From positions 179,997 to 243,996 of the forward strand of contig NZ_LZSQ01000113.1 in assembly GCF_001665535.1 (NCBI RefSeq): a stretch of DNA of 64,000 bases, in the 5' to 3' direction. Below, piece by piece: positions 58,052 through 64,000 of this stretch. Positions within the stretch are counted from its first letter, which is position 1. Every line of letters starts with the position of its first letter. The notes beneath the pieces were generated by a model. It saw only the letters and a list, made by a program, of their open reading frames with translations, ran no database searches and was not told the DNA's origin. The stretch is from Mycobacterium sp. 852002-51961_SCH5331710 (lineage in GTDB: Bacteria; Actinomycetota; Actinomycetes; Mycobacteriales; Mycobacteriaceae). Position numbers and translations under genes: made by a program.

Positions 58052-58950
58052 ACGGCACGGGTGACGAACACGCCGAACGGTTCACGGTGCTGCGTCCGCT
58101 GCTGTTCACGATCGCCTACGAGATCCTGGGCAGCGCAACCGAAGCCGACGATGTGTTGCAGGAGAGCTACCTGCGCTGGGCCGAGGTGGACCTGACGAAA
58201 GTGCACGACACCAAGGCCTACCTCGCCCAGCTCGTCACCCGCCAGTCACTCAACGCGCTGAGGGCGCAATCGCGAAGGCGCGAGGAGTACGTCGGCCCGT
58301 GGCTGCCGGAACCGCTGCTGCTCGACACGCGCGATGCATCGTCCGATGTCGTTCTTGCGGAGTCGGTTTCGATGGCGATGCTCGTCGTGCTGGAGACCCT
58401 GAGCCCGGATGAGCGCGCGGTGTTCGTGCTGCGCGAGGTGTTCGGTTTCAGCCACGACGAGATCGCCGACGCCGTCGGCAAGTCGGCGGCCGCCGTGCGT
58501 CAGATGGCGCACCGCGCACGCGAACACGTGCAGTCGCGGCGCAAGCGGTTCGAGCCGGTCGATCCGAAGGTGTCGATGGAGATCACGCAGCGGTTCTTTG
58601 CGGCGGCGGCCACCGGTGACGTCGACGCCTTGCTCGAGATGTTGACCGACGACGTCCAGTGGACCGCGGACTCCGACGGCAAGGTCAGCGCGGCCCGGCG
58701 GCCGGTCGTCGGCGCCGAGAAGGTCGCCAGGGTCCTGGTCGGGCTGGTGCGGGTCGCGGGCGAGGCGGGTCGCGTGGAACCGGCGATGTACAACAACGCG
58801 CCCGCCCTCAAGCTCTACCTCGGCGACCGCTTCGAGGGGCTGATCACCATCGAGGTCACCGACGACCGGATCTCGCACTTCTATGTCATGCGCAACCCGG
58901 ACAAGCTGGCCGGGGTGGACATCCCGCGGGAAGTCACGCGCAACATCTGA
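58048..58950 (+). CDS. ECF41-family sigma factor (SigJ-like), module 2
   Basis: 300 residues, very similar to the sigma factor of module 1 (LRPLLFTIAYEILGSATEAD; EYVGPWLPEPLLLDTRDASS). The DGGGK motif is altered to D-S-D-G-K (ADSDGKV) while NPDKL is kept (RNPDKLAGV). The C-terminal domain is the part that has diverged most, so the two factors may respond to different signals but read the same promoter type. Followed by pabB 12 bases later. Confidence 0.9.
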   Translation: MNGTGDEHAERFTVLRPLLFTIAYEILGSATEADDVLQESYLRWAEVDLTKVHDTKAYLAQLVTRQSLNALRAQSRRREEYVGPWLPEPLLLDTRDASSDVVLAESVSMAMLVVLETLSPDERAVFVLREVFGFSHDEIADAVGKSAAAVRQMAHRAREHVQSRRKRFEPVDPKVSMEITQRFFAAAATGDVDALLEMLTDDVQWTADSDGKVSAARRPVVGAEKVARVLVGLVRVAGEAGRVEPAMYNNAPALKLYLGDRFEGLITIEVTDDRISHFYVMRNPDKLAGVDIPREVTRNI

Positions 58951-58962
58951 CAAGCTGGGTCG

Positions 58963-60198
58963 GTGCGGATCGACCTGCTCGGCGACCTCGGCAGCGCCCC
59001 AGCGGTTCTGCGTGCCGTCGGATACGCCGCGGCCGAACACGGGCTGGCGCCGCCGGCCGCTCTGATCGGCGAATGGTTCGGCTCGGGTGCGGTCATCGCG
59101 CCTTCCGTCGAGGTCGTGCCGGTCGAGTGCGCGCGCGTGTTCGACGTCCCCGTGGGTTCGGGCACCGGAGATGCGGTGGGAGGCGGCTGGTTCGGCTATC
59201 TGTCGTACCCGGACGCGGCCGCCGACGGTTCGGGACCGCGCATACCCGAGGCCGCGGGCGGCTGGTCCGATTGTGTGCTTCGCCAGGACGACGACGGGCG
59301 GTGGTGGTTCGAAAGCCTGTCCGACGCAACGATTCCGGAATGGGTGGCCGAGGCGCTGCGAGTGCCGGTCGAGCCGCGGCCGTTCCACGTCGAGTGGGGT
59401 GAGGCCGACCGCGATGCGCATCGGCGCGGGATGTCGGAGTGCCTGGAGGCGATCGCCGCCGGGGAGGTCTACCAGGCGTGTGTGTGCACGCAGTTCCGCG
59501 GCAAGCTCGACGGATCGACGCTCGACTTCTTCGCCGACGCCGTGCACCAGTCCGCGCCAACGCGCGCCGCGTACGTGGCCGGGAGCTGGGGGGCGGTGGC
59601 GTCGTTGTCGCCGGAACTGTTCCTGCGCAGGCGAGGTGAGCACATCGCGTCGAGCCCGATCAAGGGGACGCTGCCGCGCTCGGCGGATCCGGCCGCGCTC
59701 CGCTGTTCGGTCAAAGACGTGGCGGAGAACATCATGATCGTCGACCTGGTGCGCAACGACCTGGGACGTGTGGCCGACGTCGGTTCGGTGACCGTTCCGG
59801 AGTTGTTGGTCGTGCGACCGGCGCCCGGGGTGTGGCACCTCGTGTCCACGGTGGCTGCCCAGGTGGGGGCCGATGTGCCGATGCCGGAGGTGCTCGACGC
59901 GACGTTCCCGCCGGCGTCGGTGACGGGAACACCGAAGGCGCGGGCACGTCAACTGCTCGCAGGGTGGGAGCCGGTGCGACGAGGAGTGTATTGCGGCACA
60001 GTCGGATTCGCATCGCCGTTGGCCGGGTGCGAGCTGAACGTGGCGATCCGGACCGTCGAATTCGACGCTTCGGGCGGCGCGATCCTCGGCGTCGGGGGCG
60101 GGATCACCGCCGACTCCGACCCGGATCGTGAGTGGGAGGAGTGCCTGCACAAGGCGGCACCGATCATGCAATCACTGACGGCCGGCGCTCAGCTGTGA
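58963..60198 (+). CDS. pabB: aminodeoxychorismate synthase component I
   Basis: 411 residues from GTG 58963. Joins ammonia to chorismate for folate. Chorismate-binding fold: GEVYQACVCTQF, SPELFLRR, ASSPIKGTLPRS, ENIMIVDLVRNDLGRV, TFPPASVTGTPKARA and YCGTVGFASP. The P-I-K-G Lys and the absence of a long insertion fit PabB better than TrpE. Shorter N-terminus than the M. tuberculosis protein. Followed by a DUF1330 gene. Confidence 0.9.
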   Translation: MRIDLLGDLGSAPAVLRAVGYAAAEHGLAPPAALIGEWFGSGAVIAPSVEVVPVECARVFDVPVGSGTGDAVGGGWFGYLSYPDAAADGSGPRIPEAAGGWSDCVLRQDDDGRWWFESLSDATIPEWVAEALRVPVEPRPFHVEWGEADRDAHRRGMSECLEAIAAGEVYQACVCTQFRGKLDGSTLDFFADAVHQSAPTRAAYVAGSWGAVASLSPELFLRRRGEHIASSPIKGTLPRSADPAALRCSVKDVAENIMIVDLVRNDLGRVADVGSVTVPELLVVRPAPGVWHLVSTVAAQVGADVPMPEVLDATFPPASVTGTPKARARQLLAGWEPVRRGVYCGTVGFASPLAGCELNVAIRTVEFDASGGAILGVGGGITADSDPDREWEECLHKAAPIMQSLTAGAQL

Positions 60199-60212
60199 TA
60201 GTCAGGGCGGCT

Positions 60213-60569
60213 ATGGACCTTCCTGCCCTGACGACTTTCGCCCCGGACGCGCCGATCCTGATGGTGAACCTCCTGAAGTTCAAGGAGCCCGGCGGACTCG
60301 AGAGCTATCTCCAGTACGGCGCGGGCGTCGCTCCGCTGCTCGAGAAGGCGGGTGCCACCGTGCGCTACGGCGGCGAACTCCCCGCATATGTCATCGGCGA
60401 CGAGGCCAAGCCGTGGTGGGACGTGATCCTCGTGGTCGAGTATCCGACTCCCGCGGCGTTTCTGGAGATGGTGAGCAGCGAGGAGTACGCGAAGGTGCAC
60501 GTGCACCGCGAGGAGGCGTTGGAGCGCGCCGAGTTGATCGCGACGGCACGCTGGTCGATCACCGGCTGA
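60213..60569 (+). CDS. DUF1330-family small protein
   Basis: 118 residues from ATG 60213 (AGGGCGG upstream); a GTG overlapping the pabB stop (60195) would add 6 codons. A dimeric alpha/beta barrel: APILMVNLLKFKEPGG, YVIGDEAKPWWDVILVVEYP and FLEMVSSEEYAKVHVHREEAL. Function unknown. Convergent with rsmI. Confidence 0.82.
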   Translation: MDLPALTTFAPDAPILMVNLLKFKEPGGLESYLQYGAGVAPLLEKAGATVRYGGELPAYVIGDEAKPWWDVILVVEYPTPAAFLEMVSSEEYAKVHVHREEALERAELIATARWSITG

Positions 60570-60595
60570 CCCTCGCGGCCGGGACTATTGCCGGG

Positions 60596-61432
60596 TTATT
60601 GCCTGGACCGCAGAACCGCGTCGTAGAGCTCGCGCCGTGACGGTGCGCCCGGGTTCGCCGCGACGACGTCGGCGCACGCGTCCTTGACCCGCGCGCCGTC
60701 GTCGACGAGCTTGTGGACCGCCGCGACCAGCGTGTCGAGGTCCGCCTTCGGCACCGCGCCCGCCAGCACGACGGTGATCTCGCCGAGCACCCCGTCGGCG
60801 GCCCACTCGGCGAGCTCGGCCAGCCCTCCGCGGACGATCTCCTCGTGCGTCTTGGTCAGCTCCCGGCACACCACCGCGCGGCGGTCGGCCCCCAGCACGT
60901 CGACCGCGTCGGCGAGCGTGCCCGCGAGGCGGCGCGGTGACTCGAAGAACACGCAGGTCCGCTGCTCGGCGGCCAGCGTCGTCAGCCACGCCTTGCGAGC
61001 GGCCTGTTTGCGCGGCGCGAAGCCCTCGAAACAGAACCTCTCGGCCGGCAGCCCCGATACCGCCAGCGCCGTCGTGACCGCCGACGGGCCGGGCAGGCAC
61101 GTGACCGGGAGCTCCGCCTCGATACATGCCGTCACCAGCCGGTAACCGGGGTCGCTGATCAGCGGCATGCCGGCGTCGCTGACCAGCAGAACCGTCGCGC
61201 CTGCGCGGATGTCGTCGAGCAGGCCCGCGACCCGCGACGCCTCATTCTGGTCGTAGAGACTGACCACCCGCGCGGCCGTCCTGATCTCGAGGTTCTGGGC
61301 CAGCGTGCGCACTCGGCGGGTGTCCTCGGCGGCGATGACGTCGGCGCCCTTCAGCGCGGCGACCAGGCGCGCAGAGGCGTCCGAGGGCTGGCCCAGCGGC
61401 GTGGCGCCGATGAGCAGTCGGCCGAGGCTCAT
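60596..61432 (-). CDS. rsmI: 16S rRNA (cytidine-2'-O)-methyltransferase
   Basis: 278 residues. Tetrapyrrole-methylase fold: LLIGATPLGQPSDASARLV, IAAEDTRRVRTL, LLVSDAGMPLISDPGYRLV and LPGPSAVTTALAVSGLP. Methylates C1402 of 16S rRNA. ATG lies 6 bases after the -10 TAGGCT (leaderless). Divergent from pmt, as in M. tuberculosis (Rv1003/Rv1002c). Confidence 0.94.
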   Translation of the reverse strand: MSLGRLLIGATPLGQPSDASARLVAALKGADVIAAEDTRRVRTLAQNLEIRTAARVVSLYDQNEASRVAGLLDDIRAGATVLLVSDAGMPLISDPGYRLVTACIEAELPVTCLPGPSAVTTALAVSGLPAERFCFEGFAPRKQAARKAWLTTLAAEQRTCVFFESPRRLAGTLADAVDVLGADRRAVVCRELTKTHEEIVRGGLAELAEWAADGVLGEITVVLAGAVPKADLDTLVAAVHKLVDDGARVKDACADVVAANPGAPSRRELYDAVLRSRQ

Positions 61433-61438
61433 CCGGAC

Positions 61439-61448
61439 AGCCTACGAT
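61439..61448. promoter_or_regulatory. overlapping divergent -10 elements of rsmI and pmt
   Basis: Minus strand TAGGCT (complement of AGCCTA, 61439-61444) and plus strand TACGAT (61443-61448) share the TA at 61443-61444, exactly as at tatD/metG. The starts are 6 (rsmI ATG) and 7 (pmt GTG) bases beyond the -10 elements. Confidence 0.55.
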
Positions 61449-61455
61449 CGCACTC

Positions 61456-62997
61456 GTGACCGCCCCCGCCACCAAAGCGCCGCGCGCGGTCCCGGTCATC
61501 AGCCCCGCGCCGCAGGTGCCCGCCGCGGACTTCGGGCCCGTCGACCGGATGCAGGGCTGGGTGATGACCGCCGTCATCGCCGCACTGGCCGCGGTGACGC
61601 GGTTCCTCAACCTCGGCTCGCCGACCGACGCCGGGACGCCGATCTTCGACGAGAAGCATTACGCGCCGCAGGCCTGGCAGATGCTGCACAACCACGGCGT
61701 CGAGGACAACCCGGGCTACGGCCTGGTGGTGCACCCGCCTGTGGGCAAGCAGTTGATCGCGATCGGCGAGGCGCTGTTCGGTTACACCGGGCTCGGATGG
61801 CGATTCACCGGTGCCGTGTGCGGAGTGATCGTCGTGGTGCTGGTCGCGCGGATCACGCGCCGCATCAGCCGGTCGACCGTGGTGGGCGGTATCGCGGGAC
61901 TGCTGGTCACCGCCGACGGGGTGAGCTTTGTCGCGTCACGCACCGCGCTGCTCGACGGGTTCCTGGTGACGTTCGTGGTGGCGGCGTTCGGTTGTCTGAT
62001 CGTCGATCGCGACCAAGTACGCGAGCGCATGCACCTCGCGCTGCTGGAGGGCCGCATCGGCGAGACATTGTGGGGGCCGAGACTCGGGGTCCGGTGGTGG
62101 CGATTCGGCGCGGGCGTGCTGCTCGGATTGGCTTGCGCGACAAAGTGGTCAGGCGTCTACTTCATCGCCTTCTTCGGCGTGATGACGATGGCGTTCGACA
62201 TCCTGGCGCGACGGCAGTACCGGGTTCCCCGGCCGTGGCTCGGCGCGTTCCGACGCGACCTCGGACCGTCGCTGTACGCCCTGGTGCTCATTCCGTTCGG
62301 CGTGTACCTGGCGTCGTACGCACCGTGGTTCGCCTCCGAGACGGCCGTCAATCGCCACGAGGTGGGGCAGTCGATCGGCCCGGACAGCGTGTTGCCGATC
62401 CCCGACGCGTTGCGTTCGCTGTGGCATTACACCTACGCCGCGTACAGGTTTCACTCCGGGCTGACCAACGCCGATGGCAACCATCACCCGTGGGAGTCGA
62501 AGCCGTGGACGTGGCCGATGTCGCTACGACCGGTGCTCTACGCGATCGACAACCAGGATGTGCCCGGGTGTGGCGCGCAGTCCTGCGTCAAGGCCGTGAT
62601 GTTGGTCGGCACACCCGCGATGTGGTTTCTCGCGGTGCCGATTCTGGGGTGGGCGATCTGGCGGGCGTTCATCAAGCGCGACTGGCGTTATGGCGTCGCA
62701 TTGGTGGGCTACAGCGCGGGCTTCCTGCCGTGGTTCGCCGACATCGACCGCCAGATGTACTTCTTCTATGCGGCGACGATGGCACCGTTCATGGTGATGA
62801 TGATCGCGTTGATCCTCGGCGACATTCTGCACAAGCCGAACCAGAACGCCGAGCGCCGAACGCTGGGGCTGATCGCGGTGAGCTGTTATATCGCGTTGGT
62901 GCTGACCAACTTCGCGTGGATGTACCCGATCCTGACCGGCATCCCGATATCGCAGACGACGTGGAACATGCAGATCTGGCTGCCGTCCTGGCGTTGA
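61456..62997 (+). CDS. pmt: protein O-mannosyltransferase
   Basis: 513 residues from GTG 61456. Integral membrane GT39 enzyme that adds mannose from polyprenyl-phosphomannose to secreted proteins. Catalytic acidic residues in IFDEKHYAPQAWQML (the D-E of the first loop), YGLVVHPPVGKQLIAIGE, about ten hydrophobic segments (for example VIVVVLVARI, LGLACATKWSGVYFIAFFG, YSAGFLPWFADIDRQMYFF). Mannosylated lipoproteins are its clients. Confidence 0.95.
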   Translation: MTAPATKAPRAVPVISPAPQVPAADFGPVDRMQGWVMTAVIAALAAVTRFLNLGSPTDAGTPIFDEKHYAPQAWQMLHNHGVEDNPGYGLVVHPPVGKQLIAIGEALFGYTGLGWRFTGAVCGVIVVVLVARITRRISRSTVVGGIAGLLVTADGVSFVASRTALLDGFLVTFVVAAFGCLIVDRDQVRERMHLALLEGRIGETLWGPRLGVRWWRFGAGVLLGLACATKWSGVYFIAFFGVMTMAFDILARRQYRVPRPWLGAFRRDLGPSLYALVLIPFGVYLASYAPWFASETAVNRHEVGQSIGPDSVLPIPDALRSLWHYTYAAYRFHSGLTNADGNHHPWESKPWTWPMSLRPVLYAIDNQDVPGCGAQSCVKAVMLVGTPAMWFLAVPILGWAIWRAFIKRDWRYGVALVGYSAGFLPWFADIDRQMYFFYAATMAPFMVMMIALILGDILHKPNQNAERRTLGLIAVSCYIALVLTNFAWMYPILTGIPISQTTWNMQIWLPSWR

Positions 62998-63026
62998 GCG
63001 TTGCGGCGCCGACGCCACGCTCTTGT

Positions 63027-63077
63027 TTTTGCGCGTAGGGTCGTGGATCGACGTTATCCACAGCCCTATACGCAAAA
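63027..63077. repeat. long imperfect hairpin upstream of the second AbiEi/DUF559-type gene
   Basis: Left arm TTTTGCGCGTAGGG-TC-GTGGAT and right arm ATCCAC-AG-CCCTATACGCAAAA, loop CGACGTT: about 18 Watson-Crick pairs plus one G-T. It lies 49 bases before the ATG at 63126. It contains TTATCCACA (63054-63062), the DnaA-box consensus. Confidence 0.8.
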
Positions 63078-63125
63078 TTGCGTTCGGCGAGCGGATTTGT
63101 CGGCGCGCGTCGCAAGCATCCCGGT

Positions 63126-64000
63126 ATGGACGACGTCTTCATCGGAAGCACGGCTGTGTCCTCGGGTGCGCTGACACGAGCGAGCCTTCGATGGAACTAT
63201 CGCGCGATCTTCCCGGGCGTATACCACTCGAAGCTCGTTGTCCCAACGCTCGAACAACGCATTCGCGGAGCCTGGCTGTGGTCGGGGCGGCGTGGGGTCA
63301 TCACCGGACGCGCCGCGGCCGCTTTGCACGGGGCGTTGTGGGTCGACGCGGCAACACCCGTCGAAATGATCTGGACGAGCGGCCGACCGCCGCGGGGGAT
63401 CGCTGTGCGCAACGAACGGATCGACGCCGACGACCTTCGGTTGATTAACGGTATGCCTGTCGCCACTCCGGCGCGCACTGCATTCGACCTCGCCCGGCAT
63501 TTGCCCCGTGACCTCGCGGTACGCCACTTGGATGCCCTGGCACGAGCCACCGGCGTGACCGCGTCGGAGATCCTCGATTTGGGTGATCGGTATCCGCGTG
63601 CACGGGGGCTGCCACGCGCTCGCACGGCGCTGGCGTTGATGGACGGCGGAGCACAATCGCCCCAGGAGACCCGGATACGGCTCATCCTCATCGACGACGG
63701 GCTACCGCCGCCGAGAACTCAGATCGCGGTCACCGACGGCGCCAGCGAGGCCTTCATCGACCTGGGTTACGACGAGCCCAAGGTTGGTTTCGACTACGAG
63801 GGTCGACATCACAGCGAGGACCGCGGTCAGTACGTCCACGACATCGGACGCGCGGAGTTGCTCGAGCGAGAAGGATGGATCGACCTGCGTATCGTCGCGG
63901 AGCACAGCAGGCGATTCATTTTGCTCCGCGCGTCCGATGTCGTGGACGTACTGACCGCGGTCCTCGCTGTGATGTCGACCCTCGTAGTCGAAACCAACCT
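63126..64000 (+). CDS. AbiEi-like antitoxin domain fused to a DUF559/Vsr-like nuclease domain (3' end beyond window)
   Basis: 291 codons, open to the window edge. Starts M-D-D-V-F-I-G-S; similar in order to the 33141 protein: FPGVYHSKLVV, GVITGRAAAALHGALWV, RNERIDADDLR, TPARTAFDLARHLP, SPQETRIRLILIDDGLPPP, then FIDLGYDEPKVGFDYEGRHHS and EGWIDLRIVAEHSR. The nuclease residues Asp in FIDLGY and Glu in DYEG are plausible. The ends of the two proteins differ, so they are old paralogues. A hairpin precedes the gene; whether one also follows lies outside the window. Confidence 0.75.
   Translation, partial: MDDVFIGSTAVSSGALTRASLRWNYRAIFPGVYHSKLVVPTLEQRIRGAWLWSGRRGVITGRAAAALHGALWVDAATPVEMIWTSGRPPRGIAVRNERIDADDLRLINGMPVATPARTAFDLARHLPRDLAVRHLDALARATGVTASEILDLGDRYPRARGLPRARTALALMDGGAQSPQETRIRLILIDDGLPPPRTQIAVTDGASEAFIDLGYDEPKVGFDYEGRHHSEDRGQYVHDIGRAELLEREGWIDLRIVAEHSRRFILLRASDVVDVLTAVLAVMSTLVVETN

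Noticed and set aside
58246..60171. 641-codon minus-strand frame across the sigma factor and pabB genes
   Set aside because: Antisense composition, crosses two unrelated genes with strong motifs.
1..64000. CRISPR array, rRNA operon, prophage or plasmid origin
   Set aside because: No spaced direct repeats of 25-40 bases with unique spacers, no rRNA sequence, no phage structural genes and no replication protein were seen.

Overview
The window is high-GC DNA from a mycobacterium, most likely a rapid-growing Mycolicibacterium-type species. The evidence is a long run of genes in the order known from Mycobacterium tuberculosis (ppx2, DUF501, ftsB, eno, lpqU, mazG, mfd, a TetR gene, glmU, prs, lpqT, rplY, pth, pks16, ispE, ksgA, rpfB, tatD, metG, pabB, rsmI, pmt), together with a DevR/DosR-type dormancy cluster. 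I see no rRNA, CRISPR array, insertion sequence or phage genes; the only tRNA is tRNA-Gln(TTG).

Region 1 (1-18.4 kb) is a hypoxia/dormancy island. It opens with the tail of an acyl-CoA synthetase, a three-subunit 2-oxoacid dehydrogenase operon and a dedicated acyl carrier protein. Next come an Rv1733c-like membrane protein, a 31-residue membrane peptide, five universal stress proteins, a RafH-type ribosome hibernation factor, an alpha/beta hydrolase, a wax ester/diacylglycerol acyltransferase, a phosphotransferase/P-loop fusion (Rv2004c-like), three Acg-type nitroreductase-fold proteins, a GNAT acetyltransferase and a DevR response regulator with no adjacent sensor kinase. DosR-like boxes (core GGGAC-N5-GCCCT or close variants) stand in front of the transcription units, so the island reads as one regulon: ribosome silencing, storage lipid synthesis, stress proteins and adjusted acyl-CoA supply.

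Region 2 (18.4-36.4 kb) is housekeeping backbone: polyphosphate hydrolysis, enolase, divisome FtsB, MazG, Mfd, tRNA-Gln, GlmU, PRPP synthetase, L25 and peptidyl-tRNA hydrolase. It carries two insertions: a secreted protein built of VPxV[D/N] pentapeptides, and an AbiEi/DUF559-type gene flanked by two near-identical long palindromes.

Region 3 (36.4-44.8 kb) is accessory: a cutinase, a Fe-S reductase, a TetR-controlled pair, a hydrolase, a phosphotransferase and a DrrAB-type ABC exporter, placed between pth and pks16, which are neighbours in M. tuberculosis.

Region 4 (44.8-63 kb) returns to the backbone: pks16 with a small upstream coupled ORF, ispE, an unusual protein kinase, the rpfB-ksgA operon, tatD, metG and gdhA. 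Then follow two tandem oxidoreductase + ECF41 sigma factor modules, each with a recognisable ECF41 promoter, and pabB, a DUF1330 gene, rsmI and pmt. A second AbiEi/DUF559-type gene, again preceded by a long hairpin, runs off the right edge.

Recurring themes are stop/start overlaps of 1-8 bases within operons and several starts placed 5-8 bases after a TANNNT -10 element, which suggests leaderless mRNAs. At tatD/metG and rsmI/pmt the two divergent -10 elements share one TA step. All functional calls rest on reading motifs by eye; no database search was run.
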